From positions 1,151,781-1,215,780 of the forward strand of contig NZ_CM001489.1 of the NCBI RefSeq assembly GCF_000262465.1: a stretch of DNA of 64,000 nt. Direction: 5' to 3'. The position numbers and the translations under genes were made by a program. This DNA is from Frankia sp. QA3. GTDB lineage: Bacteria; Actinomycetota; Actinomycetes; Frankiales; Frankiaceae. The notes beneath the pieces are model-generated. The model saw only the letters and a program-made list of their open reading frames with translations. It did no database searches and had not been told where the DNA came from. Of this stretch, positions 41,749-50,828 are shown one piece after another; positions within the stretch are counted from its first letter, which is position 1, and every line of letters starts with the position of its first letter.

Positions 41749-42954
41749 CTACTGGGTGATCTCCCGTCCGCAGCGGTCCCGGTCGACCACGTCGAAGGCC
41801 GTGCCCGTCGGGTTGACCTGGACGAACGAGTAGCAGTTCGTCGTCCTGCCCAGCCCGGTGGCGAAGTTGACCGGCGCGATCAGGCCGCCCGCGTCGTAAT
41901 GCGTCACCGACCGCAGCCCGTCGATGAACGCCTGCCGGGTGGGGCAGGGGCCGGCCGCCTCCAGCCCGCGGATGAACATGTCGGTGTCGACGTAGGACAT
42001 CAGCGCGAAGTCGTGTTGCGCCTGCGGGATCTGCGGTGCGAAGCGGGTCACCGCCCTCTCGTAGGTCTCGACGGCGGCGCCGCCGAGTTCGAACGGGCGG
42101 TAGAAGACGGGGATGACGAGCCCGGCCATCTGCGCGCCCGAGGTCTCCAGCAACTGCCGGTCATAACCGGTGACCGCCAGGACGAGTCCCGGCAGCCGAC
42201 CGGCGCCGCGCAGGGCGCGCAGCACCTGGAGATAGTCGGGCGGCTGGATGAGGAAGATGACCGTGTCGGCGCCCGACTCGACGATCCGCCGCGCGGTTTC
42301 CTCGGGATTGTCGGCCTGCGACGAGTAGCTCAGGATGCCGGCCGGGTCGAGCCCGGCGGCCCGGATGCTCTGGTCGTATTTCGAGGTGAGTTCCGAGACG
42401 CTGGAGGACAACGCGGCCTGAACCAGCAGGACGCGTCTTCCCCCGCGGCCGTGCACGAAGGTGCCGAACGTGTCGACCGCGTTCCCGTCGGTATAGGAGA
42501 ACGAGAACATGTTCCGGTAGCGCGACCAGATGTCCTCGGTCGCGATCCCGGTCACGGGAACGCCACGGTCGGCGAGGTACTGGGCGCTGCCGCTGGCGGA
42601 GAAGGAGGACTCGATGACGCCGAAGACGTTCTGCCGTTCCACCAGGGTGCGAGCGCCCTGGCTGTTCGCCTCGGCGGTCCCGCGGTCGTCCTGCCAGTCG
42701 TAGACGATCTTCCGGCCGTGGACACCGCCGTGCTCGTTGGCCAGGCCGAGCCGGGCGTCGATGCCGGCCCGGGAGGAGCTGAAAGTGGGCGCGAGAACCC
42801 CTGAATCAGGATAAAGGAGACCGATCCTGACCTCGTTCGGGGTGACCCCGGGGCTGTCACATGCGGTCGCTTCGGTTCCCTGGGACGCGCAGCCGGTCAA
42901 TGTCGCGACGGCGAGCAGGGCCAGCGCGGGGGCTAGGCGGGAACAGCGGCGCAT
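41749..42954 (-). CDS. Lipoprotein solute-binding protein (type 1 periplasmic fold, branched-chain amino acid ABC type)
   Basis: 401 residues. Lipoprotein signal peptide with lipobox LTGC (Cys 22). The mature part has the type 1 periplasmic-binding fold of LivJ-like proteins: EVRIGLLYPDSGVLAPTF, RKIVYDWQDDRGTAEANSQG and VFGVIESSFSASGSAQYLAD. It captures a small organic ligand outside the membrane. No permease or ATPase gene is adjacent, so it is an orphan that either uses transporter parts elsewhere or acts as a sensor. ATG 42954 puts the signal peptide at the very start. Confidence 0.88.
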   Translation of the reverse strand: MRRCSRLAPALALLAVATLTGCASQGTEATACDSPGVTPNEVRIGLLYPDSGVLAPTFSSSRAGIDARLGLANEHGGVHGRKIVYDWQDDRGTAEANSQGARTLVERQNVFGVIESSFSASGSAQYLADRGVPVTGIATEDIWSRYRNMFSFSYTDGNAVDTFGTFVHGRGGRRVLLVQAALSSSVSELTSKYDQSIRAAGLDPAGILSYSSQADNPEETARRIVESGADTVIFLIQPPDYLQVLRALRGAGRLPGLVLAVTGYDRQLLETSGAQMAGLVIPVFYRPFELGGAAVETYERAVTRFAPQIPQAQHDFALMSYVDTDMFIRGLEAAGPCPTRQAFIDGLRSVTHYDAGGLIAPVNFATGLGRTTNCYSFVQVNPTGTAFDVVDRDRCGREITQ

Positions 42955-43402
42955 AAGAGGGGAAACTCCGGGGTCGGACGGTCTTCGGGGCGAAGGGCGC
43001 GGGCCGCTTCGCCGTGCCCGACCGGTCGGGTCACCACAATGCGGCGGAGGGGGAATGCGGCGTCGCCGCCGGCGGCCGCTGGGCGGGAACGCGGGATGGG
43101 TATCGAACGGGTATCCGTCATTTCGGCAGCCTAGGGTGCGCGTAACCAGCGGGTAAACCAATATGCCGGTGCGGCCTGCGGGAGATTTCGGGCCGGCCAC
43201 GGGCCGGCGAGCGAATGCCGGCCGGGGATGCGCGGCAGGCCGGTCGGGGGCCGGTCGTGCATCCCCGGCCAAACACTCCACGCCGACCACCCCGTCCGCG
43301 GGGTGACCATCCTGCTGCGGTGCCCCCGCGACGTCGCCGCCACCCGGGCCCACCACGTGGAAGCACCGATGTTGCCGAACGGCTCGCGGTCTGGGGCGGC
43401 AC
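42955..43402. other. Intergenic region without a supported gene
   Basis: 448 bp upstream of the solute-binding protein. No recognisable gene on either strand. It probably contains the leftward promoter and, on its right, degraded DNA leading into the FG-GAP fragment. Confidence 0.55.
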
Positions 43403-43636
43403 GACTGGTTCTCCCCCGATAGCGAGCTACCCGGTGTTGGCGACTTCGACGGCGATGGTCGCAACGACATCATCGGCTGGGTGTCGACGTATCCCTACCT
43501 CGTCGCGCGGGTCTCTCAATCGCAGTACTGGGTATACGGCACCAGCTTCTACAACTCCTTCGGCCCCAGCGGGGTCTGGCACAACAGCTTCCCGTCGACC
43601 AACGCGGACGTCGCGCCGCTGTCCTACTGGCCCTGA
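43403..43636 (+). pseudogene. C-terminal fragment of an FG-GAP/VCBS-repeat protein
   Basis: The frame reads DWFSPDSELPGVGDFDGDGR then NDIIGWVSTYPYLVARVSQ, with the calcium-binding-like DFDGDGRND of FG-GAP repeats, and closes with VWHNSFPSTNADVAPLSYWP and TGA. No start codon or signal peptide is attached and only one repeat survives. Such proteins are normally large and secreted. Composition is less GC-rich than the surroundings. It overlaps, on the other strand, the truncated DUF2637 frame. Confidence 0.62.
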
Positions 43637-43858
43637 GACGGTGCTGGCGAAGATGAGCAGACGCTGAGCCGATCGGACTACCTCCGCCGGTCCGCGGTGC
43701 AGGGTGAGGTGGCGTGCGCCGAGCAGGAGGCCGACGACGGCGGGTGCCACAAGGACCGCGACGTAGGTCGGGACTCCGAGGTGGATGCCGAGGGCGGCGA
43801 CGTTGCCGAGGCCGAACAGGAACGTCAGCCCGACGACGATCCCTACGATCACGGTCAC
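43637..43858 (-). pseudogene. Truncated DUF2637/SpdB-like conjugative-element membrane protein
   Basis: The first 74 codons from ATG 43858 read VIVGIVVGLTFLFGLGNVAA, LGIHLGVPTYVAVLVAPAVV and ARHLTLHRGPAEVVRSAQRL followed by LLIFASTVS. This is the membrane segment of DUF2637 (SpdB-like) proteins from actinomycete plasmids and integrative elements. At that point homology stops and the frame runs antisense through the FG-GAP fragment to 43427. The C-terminal part is thus lost by a junction at about 43636. It starts 4 bp inside the preceding frame (ATGA), as in intact transfer operons. Confidence 0.62.
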
Positions 43859-44100
43859 CAGACGGACCGAAGCCTCGGGAGCCGCCAGGTGTGCAGCCGG
43901 TCGTCGTCGGTACGGAAGGCGGCGGGGGAGATGCGCACGTCGGTCGCCCCGGCGTCCAGGTATTGCCGGTCTCGAACACCGAGCGCAGGATTCGGGAGGA
44001 GACGGGTGCCTCGCCCATGGCCTGGCTCACTAGTGCGGCTGGAACTATGCGCGGGAACTCCTGGAATCGGGCGACGGCCTCGGCTTGCGGGCGTCACCAA
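43855..44100 (-). pseudogene. Probable conjugative-element small ORF remnant
   Basis: 81 codons. The C-terminal half, RDRQYLDAGATDVRISPAAF then RTDDDRLHTWRLPRLRSVW, looks like real coding sequence and resembles small ORFs that precede SpdB-like genes in actinomycete integrative elements. The N-terminal half is low complexity and probably not original. Its stop overlaps the DUF2637 start. I cannot assign a function. Confidence 0.45.
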
Positions 44101-44313
44101 TCGAGCTCGACCGCGTCCGCAGGACGCCGATCACTGTCCGCCGGCCTCCCGGGTTGGGCTCGTACCCCGGCGGCGCCTTATCGACGCCCGCCGGGGATCT
44201 CGTGGTGGGCGTAGGTGCGGCAGCGTCTGACGGCCGCCGCTGTACAGACTGGGGTGAACACGGCGACATGGCCTTCGCCGTGGTGCTCAGGGACGAGATC
44301 ACAGGAGCTCGGC

Positions 44314-45246
44314 GTGACGGCAGATCTGTTGGCTTCGGGGCCGATGCGTTTCGCCGCGGCCGACCTGGTGCAGCGCTTCGACCAGGACGTGCGGTGTGAG
44401 ACCCGACGTTGCAGCGTGCGGGATGCCGGTTGGGAGTCGGTGCTCGTCCGGGTCGCTCAGCGCTGTGATTCCTCGGGACGTGCGGACATGGGCGCCCTGC
44501 CCCATCCCCGGATCATGCTCGTGACCCGCGGCAGCGTGGCCGTGCAACGACGTGACGGAATGGTGCGGCGCTCCGCCCTGCTCGCGCCGGGGATGGCATG
44601 GATCATCCCGGCTGGAGAACCACTGAGTTATGAGTGGACGCATGCGGGGAGCGGCATCCGCGAGCTCGTTGCCATGGTTATCCCGGAGGACGATCTCGCG
44701 CGTACCGCCGCCCTGCTGAGCCATCGACGGTCCTCGCCGGTCGCCTTGACGGGGCCGGTGTTGACCGAGGACCAGGTCGTGCGCAGCGTCCTGACCCAGC
44801 TCGCTCAGGCCATGGCCGCCGGAGTCGACGAGCTGTACGCGCAGACCTCGGCGGCCTTCCTGCTCGCTCACGTGCTCAGCCACTACGGGACTGGATCGCC
44901 GGACCCTGTCAGCGTCGGGAGGGAGGACGTCCGCGTCCGGACGGCGATCGAGTTCATGCGGGACAACCTGCACCTGCCCCTGTCGCTCGCCGACCTGGCC
45001 GGCAGCGCCGGGCTGAGCCCGTACCACTTCCTGCGCGTCTTTCACGCCTCGACGGGATTGCCGCCACGCCGGTTTCTCACCCGCATGAGGATCGACGTGG
45101 CGCGGCGTCGTCTCGAGGACAGCGAGCTGTCCGTCACCGACATCGCACGGCAGTGCGGGTTCAGTAGCGCCAGCCAGTTCTCGACCGCGTTCCGCCGTGA
45201 GACCGGTATGGCACCTCGGGCGTTCCGCCGCAGCCGCGCAACGTAG
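44314..45246 (+). CDS. AraC-family transcriptional regulator
   Basis: 310 residues. The N-terminal cupin-like sensor (ILMVTRGSVAVQRRDGM-type region with MVRRSALLAPGMAWIIPAGE) resembles AraC_binding_2 domains. The C-terminal double helix-turn-helix (about 210-305) reads NLHLPLSLADLAGSAGLSPY and SVTDIARQCGFSSASQFSTA, followed by FRRETGMAPRAFRR. GTG 44314 has AGGAG at 44303-44307, 6 nt upstream. It probably activates the cupin - NmrA - esterase group downstream, which starts 274 bp away and runs in the same direction. Confidence 0.87.
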   Translation: MTADLLASGPMRFAAADLVQRFDQDVRCETRRCSVRDAGWESVLVRVAQRCDSSGRADMGALPHPRIMLVTRGSVAVQRRDGMVRRSALLAPGMAWIIPAGEPLSYEWTHAGSGIRELVAMVIPEDDLARTAALLSHRRSSPVALTGPVLTEDQVVRSVLTQLAQAMAAGVDELYAQTSAAFLLAHVLSHYGTGSPDPVSVGREDVRVRTAIEFMRDNLHLPLSLADLAGSAGLSPYHFLRVFHASTGLPPRRFLTRMRIDVARRRLEDSELSVTDIARQCGFSSASQFSTAFRRETGMAPRAFRRSRAT

Positions 45247-45519
45247 GGGCCTCGACCGGCCGTGATCGACTGCGACTGGCCGTTACTTCCGTGACCGAGC
45301 CCGAGGCGAGCACCGCAATAAGGAACACGTTTTCAGCAAGCAAGCGCATGCGTGCCGGATGCGTGTACGCCTAGGCTCGAGGTGTGGTCACCACGAGGCT
45401 CGGCGCGTGGAGGCCGGAAATCGCACCCGGCCGAGGGCTCCGTCCCGTGTAGTGCACCGGGCCGGTTCCGGGTTGGAAGACGCCATGGACGTCACACCGA
45501 CGATGCCAAGGAGAACGAC

Positions 45520-45987
45520 GTGAGCATGCTCTATCTCGCCCACGCCCAGCAGCAACAGCAGCTCGAATGGCTCGACGGCGGAACTCTCACGATGGTGCTC
45601 GACGGCGCGGCGACCGACGGCCAACTGATGATGGGCAGATTCGACGTCAGCGAAGGCGAAGCGCCGCCCTATCACACGCACACCCGCGAGGACGAGGTGT
45701 TCATGCTGATCAGCGGTACCGCGCTGGTCTGGTACGACGACCGCGAGTACGAGCTGTCCGATGGCGGCGTGGTCTTCCTCCCCAAGGGCAAGCCGCACGC
45801 CTACCGGATCACGTCCAAGAAGGCCGACCTGTTGATGATCAACACACCGGCCGGCATTGAGGGCATGTTCCGCTACTCCGGCCGTGACAAGTCCACCCCG
45901 CGCCCCGACGGCTTCCAGATCTCCCCCGAACGGATGGCCGAAGCTGCCGAGAAGTTCGGCAACATCGTCGTCGGACCGCCGCGCTGA
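45520..45987 (+). CDS. Cupin-domain protein
   Basis: 155 residues, single cupin: EAPPYHTHTREDEVFMLISG carries the His-x-His and Glu metal ligands of motif 1, and GGVVFLPKGKPHAYRITSKK the His of motif 2. It is like the small quercetin-2,3-dioxygenase-type cupins that accompany NmrA and hydrolase genes. The substrate is unknown. GTG 45520 has AAGGAG 6 nt upstream. A nitroreductase fragment follows directly, then the NmrA gene. Confidence 0.85.
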   Translation: MSMLYLAHAQQQQQLEWLDGGTLTMVLDGAATDGQLMMGRFDVSEGEAPPYHTHTREDEVFMLISGTALVWYDDREYELSDGGVVFLPKGKPHAYRITSKKADLLMINTPAGIEGMFRYSGRDKSTPRPDGFQISPERMAEAAEKFGNIVVGPPR

Positions 45988-46004
45988 CGCGGACCGCCCA
46001 CACA

Positions 46005-46100
46005 AATCGCGAGGAAGTCATCTCCGAGACCGCCGAGTTCAACAAGCGCACCATCGCCGAATTCCGCGCCAACCACGGCCAGGTCGGCGCTTCGTTCGCA
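46005..46100 (+). pseudogene. N-terminal fragment of a deazaflavin-dependent nitroreductase (DDN/DUF385)
   Basis: The frame NREEVISETAEFNKRTIAEF then RANHGQVGASF matches the N-terminal helix of F420-dependent DDN-family reductases (EFNKRIIDEFRANGGKVGG pattern). No ATG or GTG is in place and the split beta-barrel that follows is missing. The frame stays open into the NmrA ATG at 46170, so the deletion left an in-frame junction. It shows that the operon once had a nitroreductase between the cupin and NmrA genes. Confidence 0.6.
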
Positions 46101-46169
46101 GAGGACCACCCGCACGATCCCGGTGGTCGCTCTGACCCCGATCGATCCCTCCACCGAAGGAGAACAGCG

Positions 46170-47039
46170 ATGAAGGTCCTCGCGACCGGGGCGACCGGCA
46201 CCTTCGCCGGGCTGGTCGTGCCCGCTCTCGTGAGCCACGGCATCGACGTGCGCGCCGTGGTGCACGACCCGGGCAAGCGCGACATCCCGCTGGGGAACGG
46301 CGCGGGCGAGACCGTCACCGCGGACCTCGGTGACCCGGCCAGTCTGCGCGCCGCGTTCGACGGCGTCGACGGCGCCTTTCTGATCACTCCGGCCTTCGCG
46401 CCGGACGCGACGAAGATGGGACTCAACTTCGTGGAGGCGGCCCAGGCCGCCGGCGTCCGTAAGATCGTCTACAACGGCGTCTACCATCCCTCCCTGCCGT
46501 TGGAGAACCACGCCAGCACCCGGCCGATCGAGGCGGCTCTCTACGCCTCGACGCTGGACTTCACGATTCTGCAGCCCGCGATGTACATGCAGGGCCTCGA
46601 CGGCGCCTACGAGCAGGCCCTGCGCACCGGCGCGTTCGCCATGCCCTGGTCGAAGCACTCGAAGATGACCTACGTCGACTACCGCGACGTCGCCGAGGCT
46701 GCCGCGCTCGCGTTCGTCGACGATCGGCTCTCCTTCGGCACGTTCGAGCTCGCCGCACCCGGAACGGTGGACCGCGTGCGGCTCGCCGAGCTGATAACCG
46801 AGGCTTCCGGTCGCGAGGTGACCGCCGAGGACCTGCCCGCCGGGTTCACGTTGCCGCCCGGGCAGCCCGCCGGGCTGGGCGCGATGTTCGCCGAGTACGA
46901 CCGGCACGGCTTCCATGGCGGCAACCCACTCGTGCTCCGCACGATCCTGCAGCGCGAGCCGCGCACACTGGCCGCCTACGTAGCAGAACTCGGCGCAACC
47001 GGGGACCTTCAGGCCTCGGGACGGGAATCGGACCGATGA
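46170..47039 (+). CDS. NmrA-like NAD(P)-binding protein
   Basis: 289 residues, atypical SDR of the NmrA/HSCARG type. VLATGATGTFAGLVVPALVS is the dinucleotide motif; ADLGDPASLRAAFDGVDGAF and YASTLDFTILQPAMYMQGLD are typical of the family. There is no YxxxK catalytic pair, so it may sense NADP(H) redox state or reduce quinones rather than act on alcohols. AAGGAG lies 7 nt before ATG 46170. Its stop overlaps the esterase start (ATGA). Confidence 0.87.
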   Translation: MKVLATGATGTFAGLVVPALVSHGIDVRAVVHDPGKRDIPLGNGAGETVTADLGDPASLRAAFDGVDGAFLITPAFAPDATKMGLNFVEAAQAAGVRKIVYNGVYHPSLPLENHASTRPIEAALYASTLDFTILQPAMYMQGLDGAYEQALRTGAFAMPWSKHSKMTYVDYRDVAEAAALAFVDDRLSFGTFELAAPGTVDRVRLAELITEASGREVTAEDLPAGFTLPPGQPAGLGAMFAEYDRHGFHGGNPLVLRTILQREPRTLAAYVAELGATGDLQASGRESDR

Positions 47040-48037
47040 CGCTGGAACTCGATCCGCAGATCGCCGAGGCGCTCGGCCCGTTCGTGGCCGGGCTGGCCGA
47101 CGTGGCGCCGCCGCCGGTGGGCGATGTTGACAGCCGCCGCGTCGTCATGAACGCGATGCTCGCCAACGTCGACCGGCTTCAGCCCCTTGCCGACGACGTT
47201 CGTATCACCGACTACGAGCTGGCCACTGCGGACGGAGCCAGGCTGCTCCTGCGCTGGTACAGAATCAGCGACTCCGACTCCGACTCCGACACCGACACCG
47301 ACACCGACTACGTCACCGACTACGTCACGCCCGGCCCCGCGGTGCTTTACCTGCACGGCGGCGGCATGATCCTCGGGAGCGTGTCGATCAACGATGGCGC
47401 CGTCAGCCGCCTGGTGTCCCGCAGCGGCGTGCCCTTCCTCGCCGTGGACTACCGCCTCGCCCCCGAGCATCCGTTCCCCACTCCGGTCGAGGACGCCTAT
47501 GCCGGGCTGCAGTGGCTGCACGAGCACGCCGCCGAGCTCGATGTCGATCCGGCCCGTATCGCCGTCATGGGCGACAGCGCGGGCGGCGGCCTGGCGGCCG
47601 CGGTGTCGATCCTCGCCCGCGACCGCGGCGGCCCGGCCATCGCGCGACAGCTACTGATCTTCCCGATGCTCGACGACCGCACCACGGACCCGGACGCACA
47701 CATCGCGCCCTACGCCGCGTGGACCTACGAGGACAACATCACCGGCTGGCAGGCGTTCCTCGGTGCGCGCGCCGGTGGCGCCGATGTGCCGGCACTCGCG
47801 GCTCCCGCGCGGCTCGAGGACGCGACCGGGCTGCCACCGGCCTACCTCGAGGTCGGCCAGCTCGACATCTTCCGCGACGAGGATCTGACCTATGCGCTGC
47901 TGCTCGGCCGCGGCGGTGTGCCCGTCGAACTGCACCTCACCCCAGGCGCCCCGCACGAGTACGACGCCATCGCCTACCAGAGCGACGCCGCCCACCGGGC
48001 CATCGCCGACCGGGTAAGGGTCATTCGCTCTTTGTAA
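47036..48037 (+). CDS. HSL-family alpha/beta hydrolase (esterase/lipase)
   Basis: 333 residues. Hormone-sensitive-lipase features: oxyanion motif YLHGGGMILGS (near 105-115), nucleophile GDSAGGGLAAAV (Ser near 181), YRLAPEHPFPTPVEDAYAGL, and a C-terminal Asp and His (ELHLTPGAPHEYDAI). It hydrolyses short-chain esters. Residues about 78-92 are a Ser-Asp/Thr-Asp repeat coded by a 6-bp tandem repeat, probably a surface loop. ATG 47036 overlaps the NmrA stop. A strong hairpin terminator follows 13 bp after the stop. Confidence 0.9.
   Translation: MTLELDPQIAEALGPFVAGLADVAPPPVGDVDSRRVVMNAMLANVDRLQPLADDVRITDYELATADGARLLLRWYRISDSDSDSDTDTDTDYVTDYVTPGPAVLYLHGGGMILGSVSINDGAVSRLVSRSGVPFLAVDYRLAPEHPFPTPVEDAYAGLQWLHEHAAELDVDPARIAVMGDSAGGGLAAAVSILARDRGGPAIARQLLIFPMLDDRTTDPDAHIAPYAAWTYEDNITGWQAFLGARAGGADVPALAAPARLEDATGLPPAYLEVGQLDIFRDEDLTYALLLGRGGVPVELHLTPGAPHEYDAIAYQSDAAHRAIADRVRVIRSL
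47268..47311 (+). repeat. 6-bp in-frame repeat coding an SD/TD tract
   Basis: GACTCC then GACACC hexamers in tandem, encoding DSDSDSDTDTDTD inside the esterase. In-frame length changes would be tolerated. Confidence 0.88.
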
Positions 48038-48050
48038 CCGCCCCACCCGG

Positions 48051-48077
48051 CGTTGGACGGTCCTCGGCCGTCCAACG
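48051..48077 (+). terminator. Terminator after the esterase operon
   Basis: CGTTGGACGG-7-CCGTCCAACG, perfect 10-bp stem with a 7-nt loop, 13 bp downstream of the esterase stop. Confidence 0.75.
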
Positions 48078-48159
48078 ACCGGAAGATTCACGAAGATCGA
48101 CGAAACCCGGCCCGTGCCGGCTTGACCTTGACCCTGCGTCGGGGTTCCAGCATGGCGGT

Positions 48160-49112
<953 letters not shown>

Positions 49113-49116
<4 letters not shown>

Positions 49117-49919
49117 GCACCGCCGCCTACACCGTCCGTGACTCGGCGACGATGCTGCGGCGCAACCTGCTGCACATCCGCCGCTATCCCTCGTTGTCGA
49201 TCATGCTGGTCGCCCAGCCGATCCTGTTCCTGGTGCTGTTCGTGTACGTGTTCGGCGGGACCCTGGGCGCCGGCCTGCCGGGCCTGCCGGGCGAGGCGGG
49301 CGGCTCGGACCGCGGGGACTATCTCGTCTTCCTCACGCCCGGCATCCTGTTCATGACCGTCGCCAGCGTCGCGCTGGGCACCGCGATCTCGACCGCGACC
49401 GACATGACCACCGGGATCATCGCCCGGTTCCGCACCATGGACATCGCCCGGGTGTCGGTGCTCACCGGCCACGTGCTGGGCGCGGTCATCAGGACCGGGT
49501 TCGCCGTGACGATCGTGACGGGGTTCGCGTTCCTGCTCGGGTTCCGCTCCGACGCCGGACCGCTGCGCTGGCTCGGTGCGATCGGGCTGCTGGTCCTCAT
49601 CGCGTTCTCGCTGACCTGGCTGACCGTCGGCCTGGGCCTGGCGGCGGACAGCGTCGAGACGGCCAGTAACACCCCGTTGTTCCTGGTGATCCTGCCGATT
49701 CTCAGCAGCGGCTTCGTGCCGACCGACGCGATGCCGGCCGGGCTGCGCCAGTTCGCGCAGCACCAGCCGGTCACCCCGATGATCGATTCCCTGCGCGCGC
49801 TCGTCACCGGCGCCCCGACAGGCTCCGACCTGTGGCTCGCGATCGGCTGGTGCGCCCTGATCGCGCTGCTCGGCTACCTCTGGTCGCGCCGGCTGTTCCT
49901 CCGCGTGCCCGCGACCTAG
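49113..49919 (+). CDS. ABC-2-type permease, DrrB-like
   Basis: 268 residues with six predicted helices: SIMLVAQPILFLVLFVYVFG, YLVFLTPGILFMTVASVALG, TGFAVTIVTGFAFLLGF and the C-terminal GWCALIALLGYLWSRRLFL. RQFAQHQPVTPMIDSLRALV is the conserved loop of DrrB-type ABC-2 permeases. It starts 4 bp inside the ATPase gene. With that ATPase it should form an exporter for a hydrophobic compound. The next gene (MerR) follows after 30 bp. Confidence 0.9.
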
Positions 49920-49949
49920 CAGAGTCCTGGAAGATAGGAGACTGGCGCG

Positions 49950-50717
49950 GTGCTCACGATCAGCCAGCTGGCGTCGTACGCCGGCGTCACCGTGCGCGCG
50001 GTGCGGCATTACCACGCCAAGGGTCTTCTGCCGGAGCCGGAGCGCGACCACTCCGGCTACCGGCGCTACGACGCCCACGCCGTCGTCGAGCTCGTCAGGA
50101 TCCGGACGCTCGCCGACGCCGGCGTGCCGCTCGCGCGCGTCCGCGAGCTGTTGGCCGCGGGCGAGGAGGACTTCCGCGCCGCCGTCGCCGACATCGACCG
50201 GCGCCTGCGCGCGGAGATCAGGCAGCGGCAGCGGCACCGCGAGCGGATCGCGCAGCTGGCAGCGGGGGACAGCCTGGCCCTGCCGCCGGAGGCGGTGGCG
50301 TACCTCGACCGGTTACGCGAGCTCGGCTTGCCGGACCCGATGATCGAGGGGGAGCGCGACGCCTGGATCCTGGTGGCCGCCCAGCACCCGGAACACATGC
50401 CGTTCTACATGAAGATGAAGCAGCAGCAGCTCGACGACCCGGCGACGGTCGACCTCCACCGCGAACTCGCCGCGATGATCGAATGGGAGGCGGACGACCC
50501 GCGGGTGGCGGCCGTGGGCGACCGGCTCGTCGCCTCCTTCGAGGCCGCCGCCGCCGAGGGATGGGAGCACCACGACCAGGAGATGACCGACGAGCTCGCG
50601 AAGCTCCTCGATGCGCTCTTCCTCGGCTCGGTGCCGGTCGCCCGTCGGCTCCTGGCGCGGCTGGAGGAACGCGGCTGGCGCGGCTGGACCAAGCTCGAGC
50701 GGATCTCCCCGAGATAG
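49950..50717 (+). CDS. MerR-family transcriptional regulator
   Basis: 255 residues. N-terminal MerR helix-turn-helix LTISQLASYAGVTVRAVRHY then GYRRYDAHAVVELVRI, a coiled-coil dimer helix (DIDRRLRAEIRQRQRHRERI), and a helical effector domain (TipAS-like in length). It probably binds a drug-like ligand and controls the DrrAB-like exporter. GTG 49950 has GATAGGAGA upstream. It lies behind, not divergent to, the genes it is likely to control. A terminator hairpin follows. Confidence 0.85.
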   Translation: MLTISQLASYAGVTVRAVRHYHAKGLLPEPERDHSGYRRYDAHAVVELVRIRTLADAGVPLARVRELLAAGEEDFRAAVADIDRRLRAEIRQRQRHRERIAQLAAGDSLALPPEAVAYLDRLRELGLPDPMIEGERDAWILVAAQHPEHMPFYMKMKQQQLDDPATVDLHRELAAMIEWEADDPRVAAVGDRLVASFEAAAAEGWEHHDQEMTDELAKLLDALFLGSVPVARRLLARLEERGWRGWTKLERISPR

Positions 50718-50765
50718 TGCCGCCGGCGACAGGAGCGGTGGTCGCGGTACGAGTGTTCGGACTCC

Positions 50766-50795
50766 CGGGCCGGCGGCGTGGCTGCCGCCGGCCCG
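50766..50795. terminator. Bidirectional terminator
   Basis: CGGGCCGGCGGC-6-GCCGCCGGCCCG, perfect 12-bp stem between the convergent MerR and FAD-oxidoreductase genes. Confidence 0.75.
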
Positions 50796-50828
50796 AGGTG
50801 AAGCACCGGTCGTTCGGTTTGCTCAGGT

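Noticed and set aside
44045..44302. 85-codon minus-strand frame before the AraC gene
   Set aside because: Low complexity Ser/Pro/Arg, overlaps the AraC upstream region and lacks homology.
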